The translations under genes were made by a program, and so were the position numbers. From a virus, in IMG/VR virus record IMGVR_UViG_3300025011_000018, positions 1 to 64,000 of that record: 64,000 nt of DNA, one strand, 5' to 3'. Below, one piece after another: positions 34,497-42,701 of this stretch (positions are counted from its first letter, which is position 1; the number at the start of each line of letters is the position of its first letter). Under the pieces are notes generated by a model. That model did no database searches and was not told the origin of the DNA. It worked only from the letters and a program-made list of their open reading frames with translations.

Positions 34497-34712
34497 TTAT
34501 ATAATTATTTTATTTACTTCGTACTGATTAAAAATTGACGAATCAATATCAAAAATTTCATTAGAACAATCACCAATCCAACCATGATGACAGTCTGACC
34601 ACCTCACTGTAAATGTAGCATCGTTCCCATCAATTGTTTTACCAAATAATTTGTCACCATCATAAATTAATTTTTCATTTTTATCATAATAACCTGTAGC
34701 TTTTCTATCCAT
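34497..34712 (-). CDS. YopX-like small protein, 71 aa
   Basis: 71 residues, DRKATGYYDKNEKLIYDGD then WIGDCSNEIFDID. It resembles the C-terminal half of YopX-family proteins (EIYVGDL type), as does the larger YopX protein at 42702-43121. Function unknown; YopX proteins are named from SPbeta. Confidence 0.6.
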   Translation of the reverse strand: MDRKATGYYDKNEKLIYDGDKLFGKTIDGNDATFTVRWSDCHHGWIGDCSNEIFDIDSSIFNQYEVNKIII

Positions 34713-34741
34713 ATCTCTCTCCTTTATATGAAACCGAGATT

Positions 34742-35008
34742 TTATTTACTTTCTTTTATTCTTACAAAATATTCTTTACACAATTTTTCTTCACAAGGAA
34801 TAGTTTCAATTATTTTAAGCCATTCATTATTGTCATTCACCTTATCTTTATACTCTTTAATTAGATCATAAATAAAGTAAAATCCCTGTGCCATCCCAAG
34901 CATATAATATTTATGATCAGATGATTCTTGAAATATTTCTCTATGTATTTTTTCTGCTTCAGTACGTTTATAATAGTTTTTCATTTGCATCATTGGCTCT
35001 ATATTCAT
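34742..35008 (-). CDS. unknown helical protein, 88 aa
   Basis: 88 residues, largely helical, with NNEWLKIIETIPCEEKLC near the end. GAGAGGATTATTAAGA is a weak ribosome site. Function unknown. Confidence 0.65.
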   Translation of the reverse strand: MNIEPMMQMKNYYKRTEAEKIHREIFQESSDHKYYMLGMAQGFYFIYDLIKEYKDKVNDNNEWLKIIETIPCEEKLCKEYFVRIKESK

Positions 35009-35031
35009 TCTTAATAATCCTCTCTATAATA

Positions 35032-35112
35032 TCAGTCTTTTATATATTCATTTACACATCCCTTACAAGTTGACCTGCTACATTCACCACAAAAATTCCT
35101 TGAGGATTCCAT
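35032..35112 (-). CDS. possible 26-aa zinc-finger peptide overlapping another frame
   Basis: MESSRNFCGECSRSTCKGCV then NEYIKD; a tidy CxxC...CxxC module. It overlaps the next frame (35052-35186) for most of its length. The ribosome site GGCGGAGTGGG is only fair. Uncertain. Confidence 0.35.
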   Translation of the reverse strand: MESSRNFCGECSRSTCKGCVNEYIKD

Positions 35113-35186
35113 CCCACTCCGCCGCCATGACATCCACCTACTTCATCAACAATATCTAATTCTTGTTCAAATATTTCATTTTCCAT
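35052..35186 (-). CDS. unknown Gly-rich small protein, 44 aa
   Basis: MENEIFEQELDIVDEVGGCH then GGGVGWNPQGIFVVN. Leader-like acidic N-terminus and a GG-C boundary followed by a Gly-rich, hydrophobic tail. AAGGAGATAAT precedes the ATG. The acidic-then-GGC layout is reminiscent of double-glycine leader peptides, but I see no export or maturation gene beside it. Confidence 0.55.
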   Translation of the reverse strand: MENEIFEQELDIVDEVGGCHGGGVGWNPQGIFVVNVAGQLVRDV

Positions 35187-35288
35187 ATTATCTCCTTAAA
35201 TATGCTCAAAATAATACCATTCTACAAGCCATTTTAAGCCACTTTTATTTGGTAGGCTGTATGATTTAACCTGCTGAAATTATGTGAA

Positions 35289-35432
35289 TCATTCAACGTT
35301 AATAATAATCTCACTTTTACAATTGCAAAGTTCTATATAATTTATAATATCAAACGATTCTTCAGGCGTAGCAATTAATATATGTTGGTCTGGCAATTCT
35401 AATAATTTTCTAGCCAATTCATGTGAATCCAT
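35289..35432 (-). CDS. unknown protein, 47 aa
   Basis: MDSHELARKLLELPDQHIL then INYIELCNCKSEIIINVE. AAAGGAAAATATAA precedes the ATG. The N-terminal LARKLLELPD resembles small phage proteins of unknown function. Confidence 0.6.
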   Translation of the reverse strand: MDSHELARKLLELPDQHILIATPEESFDIINYIELCNCKSEIIINVE

Positions 35433-35465
35433 TTATATTTTCCTTTCCTTAATGTAATGTTTGAT

Positions 35466-35636
35466 TCAAATTATTTGCAGTACTTTAATAAAATCAGTTC
35501 TATTAACAGATACCTCTCTATCTCCAATTTTTAACCATACAATGTCTTTATCTTTTGTAGTTTGTATTATTAATTTGCTAGTAGAAAGAACATTATAGCT
35601 ATCACTCTCTAATTTTAGTTCCATTTTAATATTCAT
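35466..35636 (-). CDS. unknown protein, 56 aa
   Basis: MNIKMELKLESDSYNVLSTS then VWLKIGDREVSVNRTDF. Small beta-strand protein. AAAGGAGAATCAAAT precedes the ATG. Confidence 0.6.
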   Translation of the reverse strand: MNIKMELKLESDSYNVLSTSKLIIQTTKDKDIVWLKIGDREVSVNRTDFIKVLQII

Positions 35637-35667
35637 ATTTGATTCTCCTTTCTACAAAAGAAATATT

Positions 35668-35913
35668 TTAATTAGTTTTTAACCAAGGTGTCGGTATTTT
35701 ATTTAACTTATCAAAATTTGGTTCATATGTTGATAAAGTAATTTCTTTCATTTTAGGTAAATAATTTTTATCCATATATTCTGAAATTATTTGACAAGCT
35801 GTAGCCATTATTTCTTCTTCATCCATATCGTTTACATATGTTTCTACCATAGGCAGTAAAGCACATTGTAATCGAAATAAGAAAAATTGATATTTATTTT
35901 TAAATTCGTCCAT
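35668..35913 (-). CDS. unknown protein, 81 aa
   Basis: 81 residues, helical, with VNDMDEEEIMATACQIISE in the middle. A GGAGGATTATAT site precedes the start. Function unknown. Confidence 0.65.
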   Translation of the reverse strand: MDEFKNKYQFFLFRLQCALLPMVETYVNDMDEEEIMATACQIISEYMDKNYLPKMKEITLSTYEPNFDKLNKIPTPWLKTN

Positions 35914-35945
35914 ATAATCCTCCTTGATTTGAATCAGACTATCTT

Positions 35946-36221
35946 TTATTTACAATCTTCACAATATACTTCACCATTCTTTTCTATTAGTGCTTCATTT
36001 TTGCATATGTAGCTCCCACATTTGCTACAAATAACTACTGATGCTTCTAATGATTTTACTGCATCTAGCGGATCATCATAAATGCCCTCAGTAATACTCT
36101 CTGGATAAGCACAAAAATTTGCTTTATATCCCTCTGATGAAGAATCTGAATAATAAGTCAACTCTACTCTCATGTCAGATTCTTCATTTATTCGTAAGAT
36201 TAATTCATGTAAGTTTCCCAT
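35946..36221 (-). CDS. zinc-ribbon protein, 91 aa
   Basis: 91 residues; the C-terminus has CSKCGSYICKNEALIE and CEDC, a two-pair zinc ribbon. The N-terminal half is strand/helix with an ELTYYSDSSSEGY serine patch. GGGAGGAATTATG gives the start. Confidence 0.7.
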   Translation of the reverse strand: MGNLHELILRINEESDMRVELTYYSDSSSEGYKANFCAYPESITEGIYDDPLDAVKSLEASVVICSKCGSYICKNEALIEKNGEVYCEDCK

Positions 36222-36247
36222 AATTCCTCCCTAGATACTATTTCTTG

Positions 36248-36391
36248 TCATGTTTTACTCGCTTTCTCAAAATCCTCAATTGCTTGTATAGCTTCTTCTT
36301 TAGTACAATGATATTCTTCCATATAATACATAACTGAAATCATAAAATCATTATATTCTGGTGAATATTCTTTCAACATTGATTCATTCAT
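36248..36391 (-). CDS. unknown protein, 47 aa
   Basis: MNESMLKEYSPEYNDFMISV then EEYHCTKEEAIQAIEDF. Helical, acidic. GAGGAGAAATTATAT precedes the ATG. Function unknown. Confidence 0.6.
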   Translation of the reverse strand: MNESMLKEYSPEYNDFMISVMYYMEEYHCTKEEAIQAIEDFEKASKT

Positions 36392-36416
36392 ATAATTTCT
36401 CCTCTACTTAAAACTA

Positions 36417-36848
36417 TCATTTATTGTTTTTATATTTTTCATATGTAAATGATTTTTTATTATCCCAATCTTCAATTAAATCAGTTCTCATCTGCATCAT
36501 AGTTCCTTGTCCCCAAGCGATTCTACATAATATATTCATATCCTCATATTTCAAACAAAAATGATAATTTTCAAATGGGTTATCTTCATCTATGAGACAC
36601 TTGTGTTTATCAATAGCGTATTCATAGACATCTCTAAACAACAAAGTGAAATCTGCTTCTGAAAACTGATAATTTTTAGGAAAGTATAATATTTCTTCAT
36701 TATCAATGAAGTTGTTTTGTTTTAAATGGTTATAAATACTATTCATAATATTGTCTCTTTTTTGTGATAAACACAGCTTATCATTTTCGAGTTGCTCTAT
36801 TATTTTATTCATAGTCTTTATTATTTCTTCACCCGCCAGTTTTTTCAT
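36417..36848 (-). CDS. unknown protein, 143 aa
   Basis: 143 residues, coiled N-terminus (IEQLENDKLCLSQKRDNI) and a mixed body with WGQGTMMQMRTD. Likely a helical phage protein. Function unknown. Confidence 0.65.
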   Translation of the reverse strand: MKKLAGEEIIKTMNKIIEQLENDKLCLSQKRDNIMNSIYNHLKQNNFIDNEEILYFPKNYQFSEADFTLLFRDVYEYAIDKHKCLIDEDNPFENYHFCLKYEDMNILCRIAWGQGTMMQMRTDLIEDWDNKKSFTYEKYKNNK

Positions 36849-36902
36849 ATTTGCCCTACTTTCTTTAAAATTACTATTTTATCATAAATTTCGTTTTTGA
36901 AC

Positions 36903-36926
36903 GCCTACTCTCGTAAGGGTTACAAA
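36903..36926 (-). repeat. dispersed hairpin repeat, copy c
   Basis: Minus strand TTTGTAACCCTTACGAGAGT then AGGC; CC(T)TAC pairs with GTAGG around a GAGA tetraloop. It lies just after the gene at 36949-37428, outside coding sequence. Confidence 0.5.
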
Positions 36927-36948
36927 GTTGAAAAAGTCTAACATTTCA

Positions 36949-37428
36949 TTATTGTATATATTTTATGGGAGCTACCATTAATTCTCGATGTATAATGTCA
37001 TAAACTTTAGAGTGAGTGATTGATAAAAGGATTCCAATGAGAATGTCAATTATTTCAACTTCCATATAAGCTTTCTTAGTATCAATAGTGGCATAAAATA
37101 TAATTTTATTAGTCTTAATTTCATATCTATTTATATCAATAGTGCTGCATATATGTATAAACGCACAATTCCTTATAAATAATTTTTGATAATCATCTTC
37201 AAAATCTTCAATATACATAGATATAACTTCATCTATAAATGCTTTATAATTCATTTCCATAAACACAAACATACCTAGATTTTCGTCTTCACATTTTTTA
37301 GCCTCTAAATACTTTTTGTATTTGGGATTATTTTTGGCAATCATATCTGCTAACATTTGTAGCTCACTTACAGTGAGTTCATTACTTCGGTCAACATTCT
37401 CTTTCATTTCTTTCATATTAATTTTCAT
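36949..37428 (-). CDS. unknown protein, 159 aa
   Basis: 159 residues, helical N-terminus (ELTVSELQMLADMIAKNN), followed by strand-rich C-terminus (KTNKIIFYATIDTKKAYMEV). No recognised motif. AAGGAGAACAAG precedes the start. Confidence 0.7.
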   Translation of the reverse strand: MKINMKEMKENVDRSNELTVSELQMLADMIAKNNPKYKKYLEAKKCEDENLGMFVFMEMNYKAFIDEVISMYIEDFEDDYQKLFIRNCAFIHICSTIDINRYEIKTNKIIFYATIDTKKAYMEVEIIDILIGILLSITHSKVYDIIHRELMVAPIKYIQ

Positions 37429-37464
37429 TCTTGTTCTCCTTAATTTTTATTTGAAATGATGCTT

Positions 37465-38214
37465 TTATATAAACATTACGCCATCCTCTTTGTGAATAAC
37501 AAAGTCGTCATTTAACATATTGAACCATTCTTCCTTTGTGGCTTTATAACTAGCAAATGTAGTTGCGTTTTCTTCACACCATTCACACAATTCTTCAAGT
37601 GTTTCAAATACTGGTGACGACGGGCTACCTTCACTCGTTGTTTCCCAAAGTTGATAACCTTCGCCTACAGGTGGTTCAAATTCTTTCCAGTCATCATGAA
37701 GTTTTTTTATTTCATCAGATTGCCAAAGTACACCTGTGCCACCACAACATTGACATTCACCATGTATCCCTAATCTTTTTGCTCTTGCTTCAGCGCATAC
37801 CCAATGATTTATACTATCATGCCCCATTGTCTTTCTTGCCCATGTGTTTATTTCTTCTGCGGTTGGAATATATCCATTGTTAAAAGGTAGCCAACTATTT
37901 CCGCCATCCTCTATTTTTTTCTTAACAATTTCTCTTTGTTCATCATTAACTGGCACTCTCGTAAAATCCATAAGTCTTCCAGCATCAAGCAGAGCTTGAA
38001 CATCTTCTTGTTCTAATTGATACATCCATCCTTCTTTTCCATCTGTTCGTAAATGCGTATACCAATCATCACTTAATCTTTTTGTTTCTGGATTTTGTCC
38101 TGACCCTTTACAGGATTTACACTCCATAGACCTGTATGGATTTATATATCCTTTCCATACTTGCCTTAATGGATAATCAAAATTCAAAGGCACTCTTTTT
38201 AATTCTCTTCCCAT
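37465..38214 (-). CDS. protein with DnaJ-type CxxCxGxG motifs, 249 aa
   Basis: 249 residues. Two separated zinc-type motifs, CKSCKGSG near residue 33 and CQCCGGTG near residue 155, like those of DnaJ and related proteins. Between them is a helical region. No J-domain is present. The C-terminus has EWCEENATTFASYKATKEEW. Possibly a folding or RNA-binding adaptor; uncertain. Confidence 0.7.
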   Translation of the reverse strand: MGRELKRVPLNFDYPLRQVWKGYINPYRSMECKSCKGSGQNPETKRLSDDWYTHLRTDGKEGWMYQLEQEDVQALLDAGRLMDFTRVPVNDEQREIVKKKIEDGGNSWLPFNNGYIPTAEEINTWARKTMGHDSINHWVCAEARAKRLGIHGECQCCGGTGVLWQSDEIKKLHDDWKEFEPPVGEGYQLWETTSEGSPSSPVFETLEELCEWCEENATTFASYKATKEEWFNMLNDDFVIHKEDGVMFI

Positions 38215-38248
38215 TTTACTCTCCTTAAATTTATTTAAAATCTACATA

Positions 38249-39085
38249 TTATATAAATTCCTCAATATAACTCCTATCCTGCGTGAATATTGGAATATCT
38301 TTATCAACTACCCATTCCTTTCTTTCAATTTGACCTTCAAAATATAAATTGCTTTCTTTTCCACCAATCATAAGTGGCTTCTCATTTTCTTTTATGATTG
38401 TCTTTTTAATAATACATGCTCCACGTTTTTGATATGTAGGCAAGTCATTAAAATTTATTTCCTTTTCTTGAAATAACATTTCTTGAATTTGATTGCAATT
38501 CAGATTCTGAAGCTGTTTATGTGAAAAATTAGCCTGACCAACCATCTGAATAGCATTTCTAGTTGCGTCTTGTTGTCTCCAAATAAAAGCGTTACACACT
38601 TCTTCTTTTGGAATATTATAGACTCTACTATCAAATAGTGCAGCATTAATTCTTTTTGAGTAAGTCATAGACTGAGTAACAGTGTCATTATTAACTTCAT
38701 TGTCTAAAATATAACTATCAAGCTTATTTTTAAATGAATTATTAAAAGCCAATGTAGCCATACTTGCAGATACAGAACACATTTTTTGTACGTTTTTATC
38801 AAACCATGCCTCGGTTGTAATATTATCATAATCAGTAAGCAATAACTGTATTTCATCGCTTTGAGTATAAGCTATTTTACAACCCATGATATTTTCACAA
38901 AGATATCTCGCTGTTTCCCACATTGTTTGCATTAGTATCATATCAAAAGGCTTCTGAAAACCCCTTGTAAAAGAACTAAAGCACTTCCCATCAATTCTAA
39001 TGAGTGTTGGCGTCCTTCTAGTTAAATATCTCCGTTCAATATTTTCATAATCTTTCATGCGGTCTCCCAATAAATCATTTTTCAT
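38249..39085 (-). CDS. thg1: Thg1-like 3'-5' nucleotidyltransferase
   Basis: 278 residues. Homologue of tRNA-His guanylyltransferase, which adds a nucleotide in the 3'-5' direction to tRNA 5' ends. Key features are RIDGKCFSSF near residue 29-38 (metal-binding Asp) and AYTQSDEIQLLL near residue 76-87 (second metal site), with SVSASMATLAFN between. It could repair or alter the 5' ends of tRNAs during infection. A neighbouring HNH gene and a fragment that copies its own 5' end show it has been a target for homing. Confidence 0.85.
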   Translation of the reverse strand: MKNDLLGDRMKDYENIERRYLTRRTPTLIRIDGKCFSSFTRGFQKPFDMILMQTMWETARYLCENIMGCKIAYTQSDEIQLLLTDYDNITTEAWFDKNVQKMCSVSASMATLAFNNSFKNKLDSYILDNEVNNDTVTQSMTYSKRINAALFDSRVYNIPKEEVCNAFIWRQQDATRNAIQMVGQANFSHKQLQNLNCNQIQEMLFQEKEINFNDLPTYQKRGACIIKKTIIKENEKPLMIGGKESNLYFEGQIERKEWVVDKDIPIFTQDRSYIEEFI

Positions 39086-39096
39086 ACAATCCTCCT

Positions 39097-39816
39097 TTAT
39101 GGTGATATTTTACTACCCCAATTTTTATGTTCTTTCTTATGACATTTTCTACATAAAGTAATTCCATTTTTAAATTCAATATCAATAATTTCAGGCTGTT
39201 TAATTAGCCACATATATTTTTCATCGTTATTTACAAATGATAAATTTGTTTCTTTTAATAGTTCTTTTATCAATGTTACAATTGGTATAATATGATGTGC
39301 GTCAATTTTTTCTATACTTCCACATTTTATACATTTATAATTATCTCGTTTATAAACATTCTTGTACCAATTTACATTTCTATGTATATAACCTTTTACT
39401 CTTTTTGTTAATGAAGTAACGCCACCTTTCCATCCAGTAGCATTTATACCAATTTTATTTTTTCTACTAATAGACATTTTATTTTTTGTTTCAATAGAAT
39501 GTTTTTTCTTATACATTCCATTATTTTCTTTGCTTATATCTCTATCCTTAATTGCTTGTTTGTATTTATTACTGTTTTTTATTTTATTACTTAATTCTAT
39601 TTTTTTATTTTTATCCCAATACTCTTTTGTTTGTTGAGGTTTCTGAGATATTTTACAAGCACATGAAGTACAATAATCTTTATCTTTGGATTTTAAACGT
39701 TTTCTTGACCTTTTTACATTTTTAAACGTTCTTTCAAATTCTGTAAGGCAATTATCACATATACAGTTTAAAATATCCAATTCTCCATAATTTTTAATAT
39801 TATTTTGCGAAATCAT
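39097..39816 (-). CDS. HNH endonuclease with NUMOD3-like repeat
   Basis: 239 residues. N-terminal CICDNCLTEFE and SCACK zinc pairs, a middle with NNGMYKKKHSIETKNKMS (NUMOD3-like DNA-binding repeat), and a C-terminal HNH: VYKRDNYKCIKCG, KIDAHHIIP, GITLCRKCHKKEH. It starts inside a short fragment that encodes a copy of the Thg1 N-terminus, and ends 11 bases before the true Thg1 start. A homing endonuclease inserted near the 5' end of thg1. Confidence 0.85.
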   Translation of the reverse strand: MISQNNIKNYGELDILNCICDNCLTEFERTFKNVKRSRKRLKSKDKDYCTSCACKISQKPQQTKEYWDKNKKIELSNKIKNSNKYKQAIKDRDISKENNGMYKKKHSIETKNKMSISRKNKIGINATGWKGGVTSLTKRVKGYIHRNVNWYKNVYKRDNYKCIKCGSIEKIDAHHIIPIVTLIKELLKETNLSFVNNDEKYMWLIKQPEIIDIEFKNGITLCRKCHKKEHKNWGSKISP

Positions 39817-39856
39817 ATTTTCCTTTCATACGATCACCTAAATTATCTTTACTCAT
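39800..39856 (-). pseudogene. thg1 5' remnant, 18 codons
   Basis: AAGGGAGAAATAAA then ATG reads MSKDNLGDRMKGKYDFAK and stops. MSKDNLGDRMK matches MKNDLLGDRMK at the start of thg1 itself (39085). The HNH gene's ATG is within this remnant. Thus the 5' end of thg1 has been separated from its gene and a new start has been supplied downstream. Confidence 0.7.
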
Positions 39857-39872
39857 TTTATTTCTCCCTTCG

Positions 39873-40103
39873 TTAAATATATGTTTTATTTAATTCAATC
39901 TCTTGCAGCAATTCTTCTTTTACATCATTTCTTATTAAGTCTAATTCATCATGGTCAGAATAATGAGTTAGCACTCTTATTATATCGCCACTTCTCGTAA
40001 ATAATTTTTGAGTACCATTAAATTTACACCAATACAAACCGAATGTTTTTCCAAAATCATTAGTGAACTCTTGAAGTATTGTTAAATCAGTTATTCTTTT
40101 CAT
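39873..40103 (-). CDS. unknown protein, 76 aa
   Basis: 76 residues, MKRITDLTILQEFTNDFGK, then WCKFNGTQKLFTRSGD. Strand-rich with one Trp-Cys. The ribosome site is AAAGGATAAATA. Function unknown. Confidence 0.65.
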   Translation of the reverse strand: MKRITDLTILQEFTNDFGKTFGLYWCKFNGTQKLFTRSGDIIRVLTHYSDHDELDLIRNDVKEELLQEIELNKTYI

Positions 40104-40123
40104 TATTTATCCTTTCATTGAAA

Positions 40124-40372
40124 TTAATCATATAATCCTATATTTTTATGTATAGCATCTCCTACAATTGTATATATTTCTACAAGTTTTTCGACTATCT
40201 CATGCCCTGTAATAGCTTCATCTGGTCTGTACTTAGCAATTCCAGAATCTAATCCATGAGTTTGAAGAATTTCTATTACATTATTTGGCGAATACAATGC
40301 ATTTAAATCAACACCTTTTAACTTCTCAATAATTTCCTCTGTGTCCTTTTTTATATATTCATTTCTAGTCAT
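40124..40372 (-). CDS. unknown helical protein, 82 aa
   Basis: 82 residues, MTRNEYIKKDTEEIIEKLK, with YRPDEAITGHEIVEKLVE. Mostly helical and acidic. Function unknown. Confidence 0.65.
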   Translation of the reverse strand: MTRNEYIKKDTEEIIEKLKGVDLNALYSPNNVIEILQTHGLDSGIAKYRPDEAITGHEIVEKLVEIYTIVGDAIHKNIGLYD

Positions 40373-40389
40373 AATTCACCTATTTTTTA

Positions 40390-40614
40390 TTAATTTATCG
40401 TATTTTTCTTTGCTATACACCTACAACCGTAAGGTCTACAAATTTTATTTCCATTGCCTACGGTTTTAGCAATATCTTTTCCCGTAAGAATACAACATTG
40501 TTTAAACCCATAATCATACTTTTTTAGAAACTTACAACATCCTCCATGCCAAATGTCATCACAATATTTAATTTCATAATCTGGTAATTCTATTTCCACC
40601 ATCACTTTAGCCAT
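40390..40614 (-). CDS. small Cys-rich protein, 74 aa
   Basis: Start at ATG 40614, after AGGGAGAATCGCT; the longer frame to 40695 overlaps the gene upstream. Cysteines cluster in YCDDIWHGGCCKFLKK, CCILTG and CRPYGCRC. It could bind a metal or be disulfide-rich. The tail is encoded within another copy of the dispersed hairpin. Confidence 0.65.
   Translation of the reverse strand: MAKVMVEIELPDYEIKYCDDIWHGGCCKFLKKYDYGFKQCCILTGKDIAKTVGNGNKICRPYGCRCIAKKNTIN
40420..40445 (-). repeat. dispersed hairpin repeat, copy g
   Basis: Minus strand AAAATTTGTAGACCTTACGG then TTGTAGG. CC(T)TAC pairs with GTAGG around GGTT. It falls within the C-terminal codons of the Cys-rich gene. Confidence 0.45.
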
Positions 40615-40642
40615 AGCGATTCTCCCTAAAACATTCATTTTA

Positions 40643-41119
40643 TTAAAATTCATACCTTCCACATCTAATTTCTTTATACATAATATCTTTATCATTATTA
40701 TTGTTTGTATAAAATTCTTTAGTCTTTTTAAATGCAGCCAAAGAATAAAAATTATCTGTTTTACAAAACCAAACGTCGAAATAAGTATCGCATTTATACA
40801 CTACGGAAATATCTGTTGATATATAAAATGTCTGAGTCTCTTCATCAGGAAATTTTATCAATACCCCATCATCTACTTCTAAAATCAATAACTGACTCAG
40901 TAATTCCTCAAATTCTTCATTGGTTTTATATGGCTTATCATCAATATCAAAGCCCGAAAATCCATACATTACATCATCAGTATCTTTCTTTATATTCCTT
41001 AAAGCATTTCTCCATACCTCGGCTAGTTCTTCTGTTTCACATATAATTACCGTATTTTTGGTTAACTGTGGAGCTTTGATTTCTAAATTTCCAATATTAA
41101 AATCTATTTGTTCTAACAT
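40643..41119 (-). CDS. unknown protein, 158 aa
   Basis: 158 residues. N-terminal LEQIDFNIGNLEIKAPQL, then a Rossmann-like VIICETEELAEVW. Acidic, strand/helix mix, no named motif. The ribosome site is AGAGGTGAAATT. Confidence 0.7.
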   Translation of the reverse strand: MLEQIDFNIGNLEIKAPQLTKNTVIICETEELAEVWRNALRNIKKDTDDVMYGFSGFDIDDKPYKTNEEFEELLSQLLILEVDDGVLIKFPDEETQTFYISTDISVVYKCDTYFDVWFCKTDNFYSLAAFKKTKEFYTNNNNDKDIMYKEIRCGRYEF

Positions 41120-41137
41120 AATTTCACCTCTTTTAAT

Positions 41138-41611
41138 TTAATTACTTGCAACTTGATTTATTAGATAAGTCATTCTATCTAGATGCTTATCTGGTCTTAT
41201 TTTAGTCTCAGTTTTATTAACTTTATTAAGTTGAGATACATTGCCCCATTTATTTAATACTTTTGGAGTATATTTTCTGTGTATTTGCCTATCATTTAAT
41301 TGCCTGACGCTATATTTTAACTCAGATATCTTTGGCTTTATTGCCGTAAGATGATTTATGAAATTCAAAGCCTCAATTTCATTTTTAACTTTTCTTCTTT
41401 CAATCATTATTTCTTGGATTTGTTTTGAATATTTATATCCACTACAAGCATCCATTCCAATATGATTTTCAATAAAATGCTCAACATCAGATCTTTTTCT
41501 ATCACAAATACTCAACTGCTCACGTAAATCTAAGATGTTTACATTAATATTTTCTGAAAGTTCTTCAATTCTTTGAGACAACCTATCTAATACTCCAATA
41601 GCAATACACAT
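41138..41611 (-). CDS. coiled-coil protein, 157 aa
   Basis: Start at ATG 41611, preceded by AAGGAGTGATTAAA; the longer ORF adds three codons. Helical throughout, with ELSENINVNILDLREQLS and long basic segments. Function unknown. Confidence 0.65.
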   Translation of the reverse strand: MCIAIGVLDRLSQRIEELSENINVNILDLREQLSICDRKRSDVEHFIENHIGMDACSGYKYSKQIQEIMIERRKVKNEIEALNFINHLTAIKPKISELKYSVRQLNDRQIHRKYTPKVLNKWGNVSQLNKVNKTETKIRPDKHLDRMTYLINQVASN

Positions 41612-41664
41612 TTTAATCACTCCTTTTATATTTTAGTTTATCATTGGTACTTAAAACCTTAATT

Positions 41665-42006
41665 TTATTTTCTTTTAAACTTAATATTTACTTTTACCTT
41701 TTTTTTATTTATGTTTTCGACAATATCGTCTATCAATGTTTCTACTGCTTCTTCTTCATCTGCACAAATATCTGGAATACAGAGTCCATCATCCATTTTA
41801 TATAATAAGCATTCAGCCATTAATAATTTACTGTCTTCGTCTGACAATAGATAATGTTTGCATTCAACTCCTGTGTAGTCAATTATAATTATCTTTATAA
41901 CTTCATCTGGATAATAGCACAATTCATATTTCTCTGTTTCATATATGGTCATCACCATCTTGGTTTCCATTTCTGAATATTCTTGCTCATTAATTTGTTT
42001 TGTCAT
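41665..42006 (-). CDS. unknown protein, 113 aa
   Basis: 113 residues, acidic middle (ADEEEAVETLIDDIVENI) and basic tail (KKKVKVNIKFKRK). AAAGGAGAACAAAAAG precedes the ATG. Possibly nucleic-acid-binding through the tail. Confidence 0.65.
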   Translation of the reverse strand: MTKQINEQEYSEMETKMVMTIYETEKYELCYYPDEVIKIIIIDYTGVECKHYLLSDEDSKLLMAECLLYKMDDGLCIPDICADEEEAVETLIDDIVENINKKKVKVNIKFKRK

Positions 42007-42021
42007 CTTTTTGTTCTCCTT

Positions 42022-42354
42022 TTATATTTTCATTAAAAATTTTGCACCTGTATATTTCTTTATTATGTCTTTCACATTTTCAAAATAACATTTTACACAA
42101 TTTTTATAAGCAGTATCATATAAAACTATATCTTGTATTATATTCTCGTCATCTACTTCTATATACCCCCTAGTCGCTCCTAGATATCTAATTGCATAAT
42201 TGTTTTTACAATTGCCACTACATAAATAAGTACCACCACTGGGTTTTAAATGTTCAGTATGATTGGGCAATAAATAACCGTCCATCTCTCTAGTTAACTC
42301 ATTTATCAATTCATCACAATTTTCATATTTCTTAATTGTAATAAGTTCCATCAT
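42022..42354 (-). CDS. unknown Cys protein, 110 aa
   Basis: 110 residues with CSGNCKNNY and CVKCYFEN, so four cysteines suited to metal binding. Between them is IRYLGATRGYIEVDDENI. Function unknown. Confidence 0.65.
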   Translation of the reverse strand: MMELITIKKYENCDELINELTREMDGYLLPNHTEHLKPSGGTYLCSGNCKNNYAIRYLGATRGYIEVDDENIIQDIVLYDTAYKNCVKCYFENVKDIIKKYTGAKFLMKI

Positions 42355-42391
42355 TCTTTCTCCTTAATTTCCATAAAGATTCTATTTCATT

Positions 42392-42676
42392 TTAAAATCT
42401 ATTAATAACTTCCTTTAAATCCTTCATATCATCTTCTGTCAATATAATTTCTTGAAATCTATGAGTTCCATGTCTTAATATATACCATATAGTTTTAAAC
42501 CTATTTTTAAGTTTCGAGAAGAAACCATGTTGTTCAGAATAAAAGGCATCAATGCTAATATCAATATAATATTCTTTTGGTTCCTCACCATCAAAAAGCT
42601 TTCCAATTCCTATAGATTCTGTTCCACAATCACACTGTATTACTATTTTAGTATTGTTTTTGTCTGTTAATATCAT
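42392..42676 (-). CDS. unknown protein, 94 aa
   Basis: 94 residues; N-terminal TKIVIQCDCGTESIG then YYIDISIDAF. Cys pair CDC only. Strand-rich, then a basic helix FFSKLKNRFKT. Function unknown. Confidence 0.65.
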   Translation of the reverse strand: MILTDKNNTKIVIQCDCGTESIGIGKLFDGEEPKEYYIDISIDAFYSEQHGFFSKLKNRFKTIWYILRHGTHRFQEIILTEDDMKDLKEVINRF

Positions 42677-42701
42677 CGTTTCTCTCCTTTTTAGATAAGT
42701 C

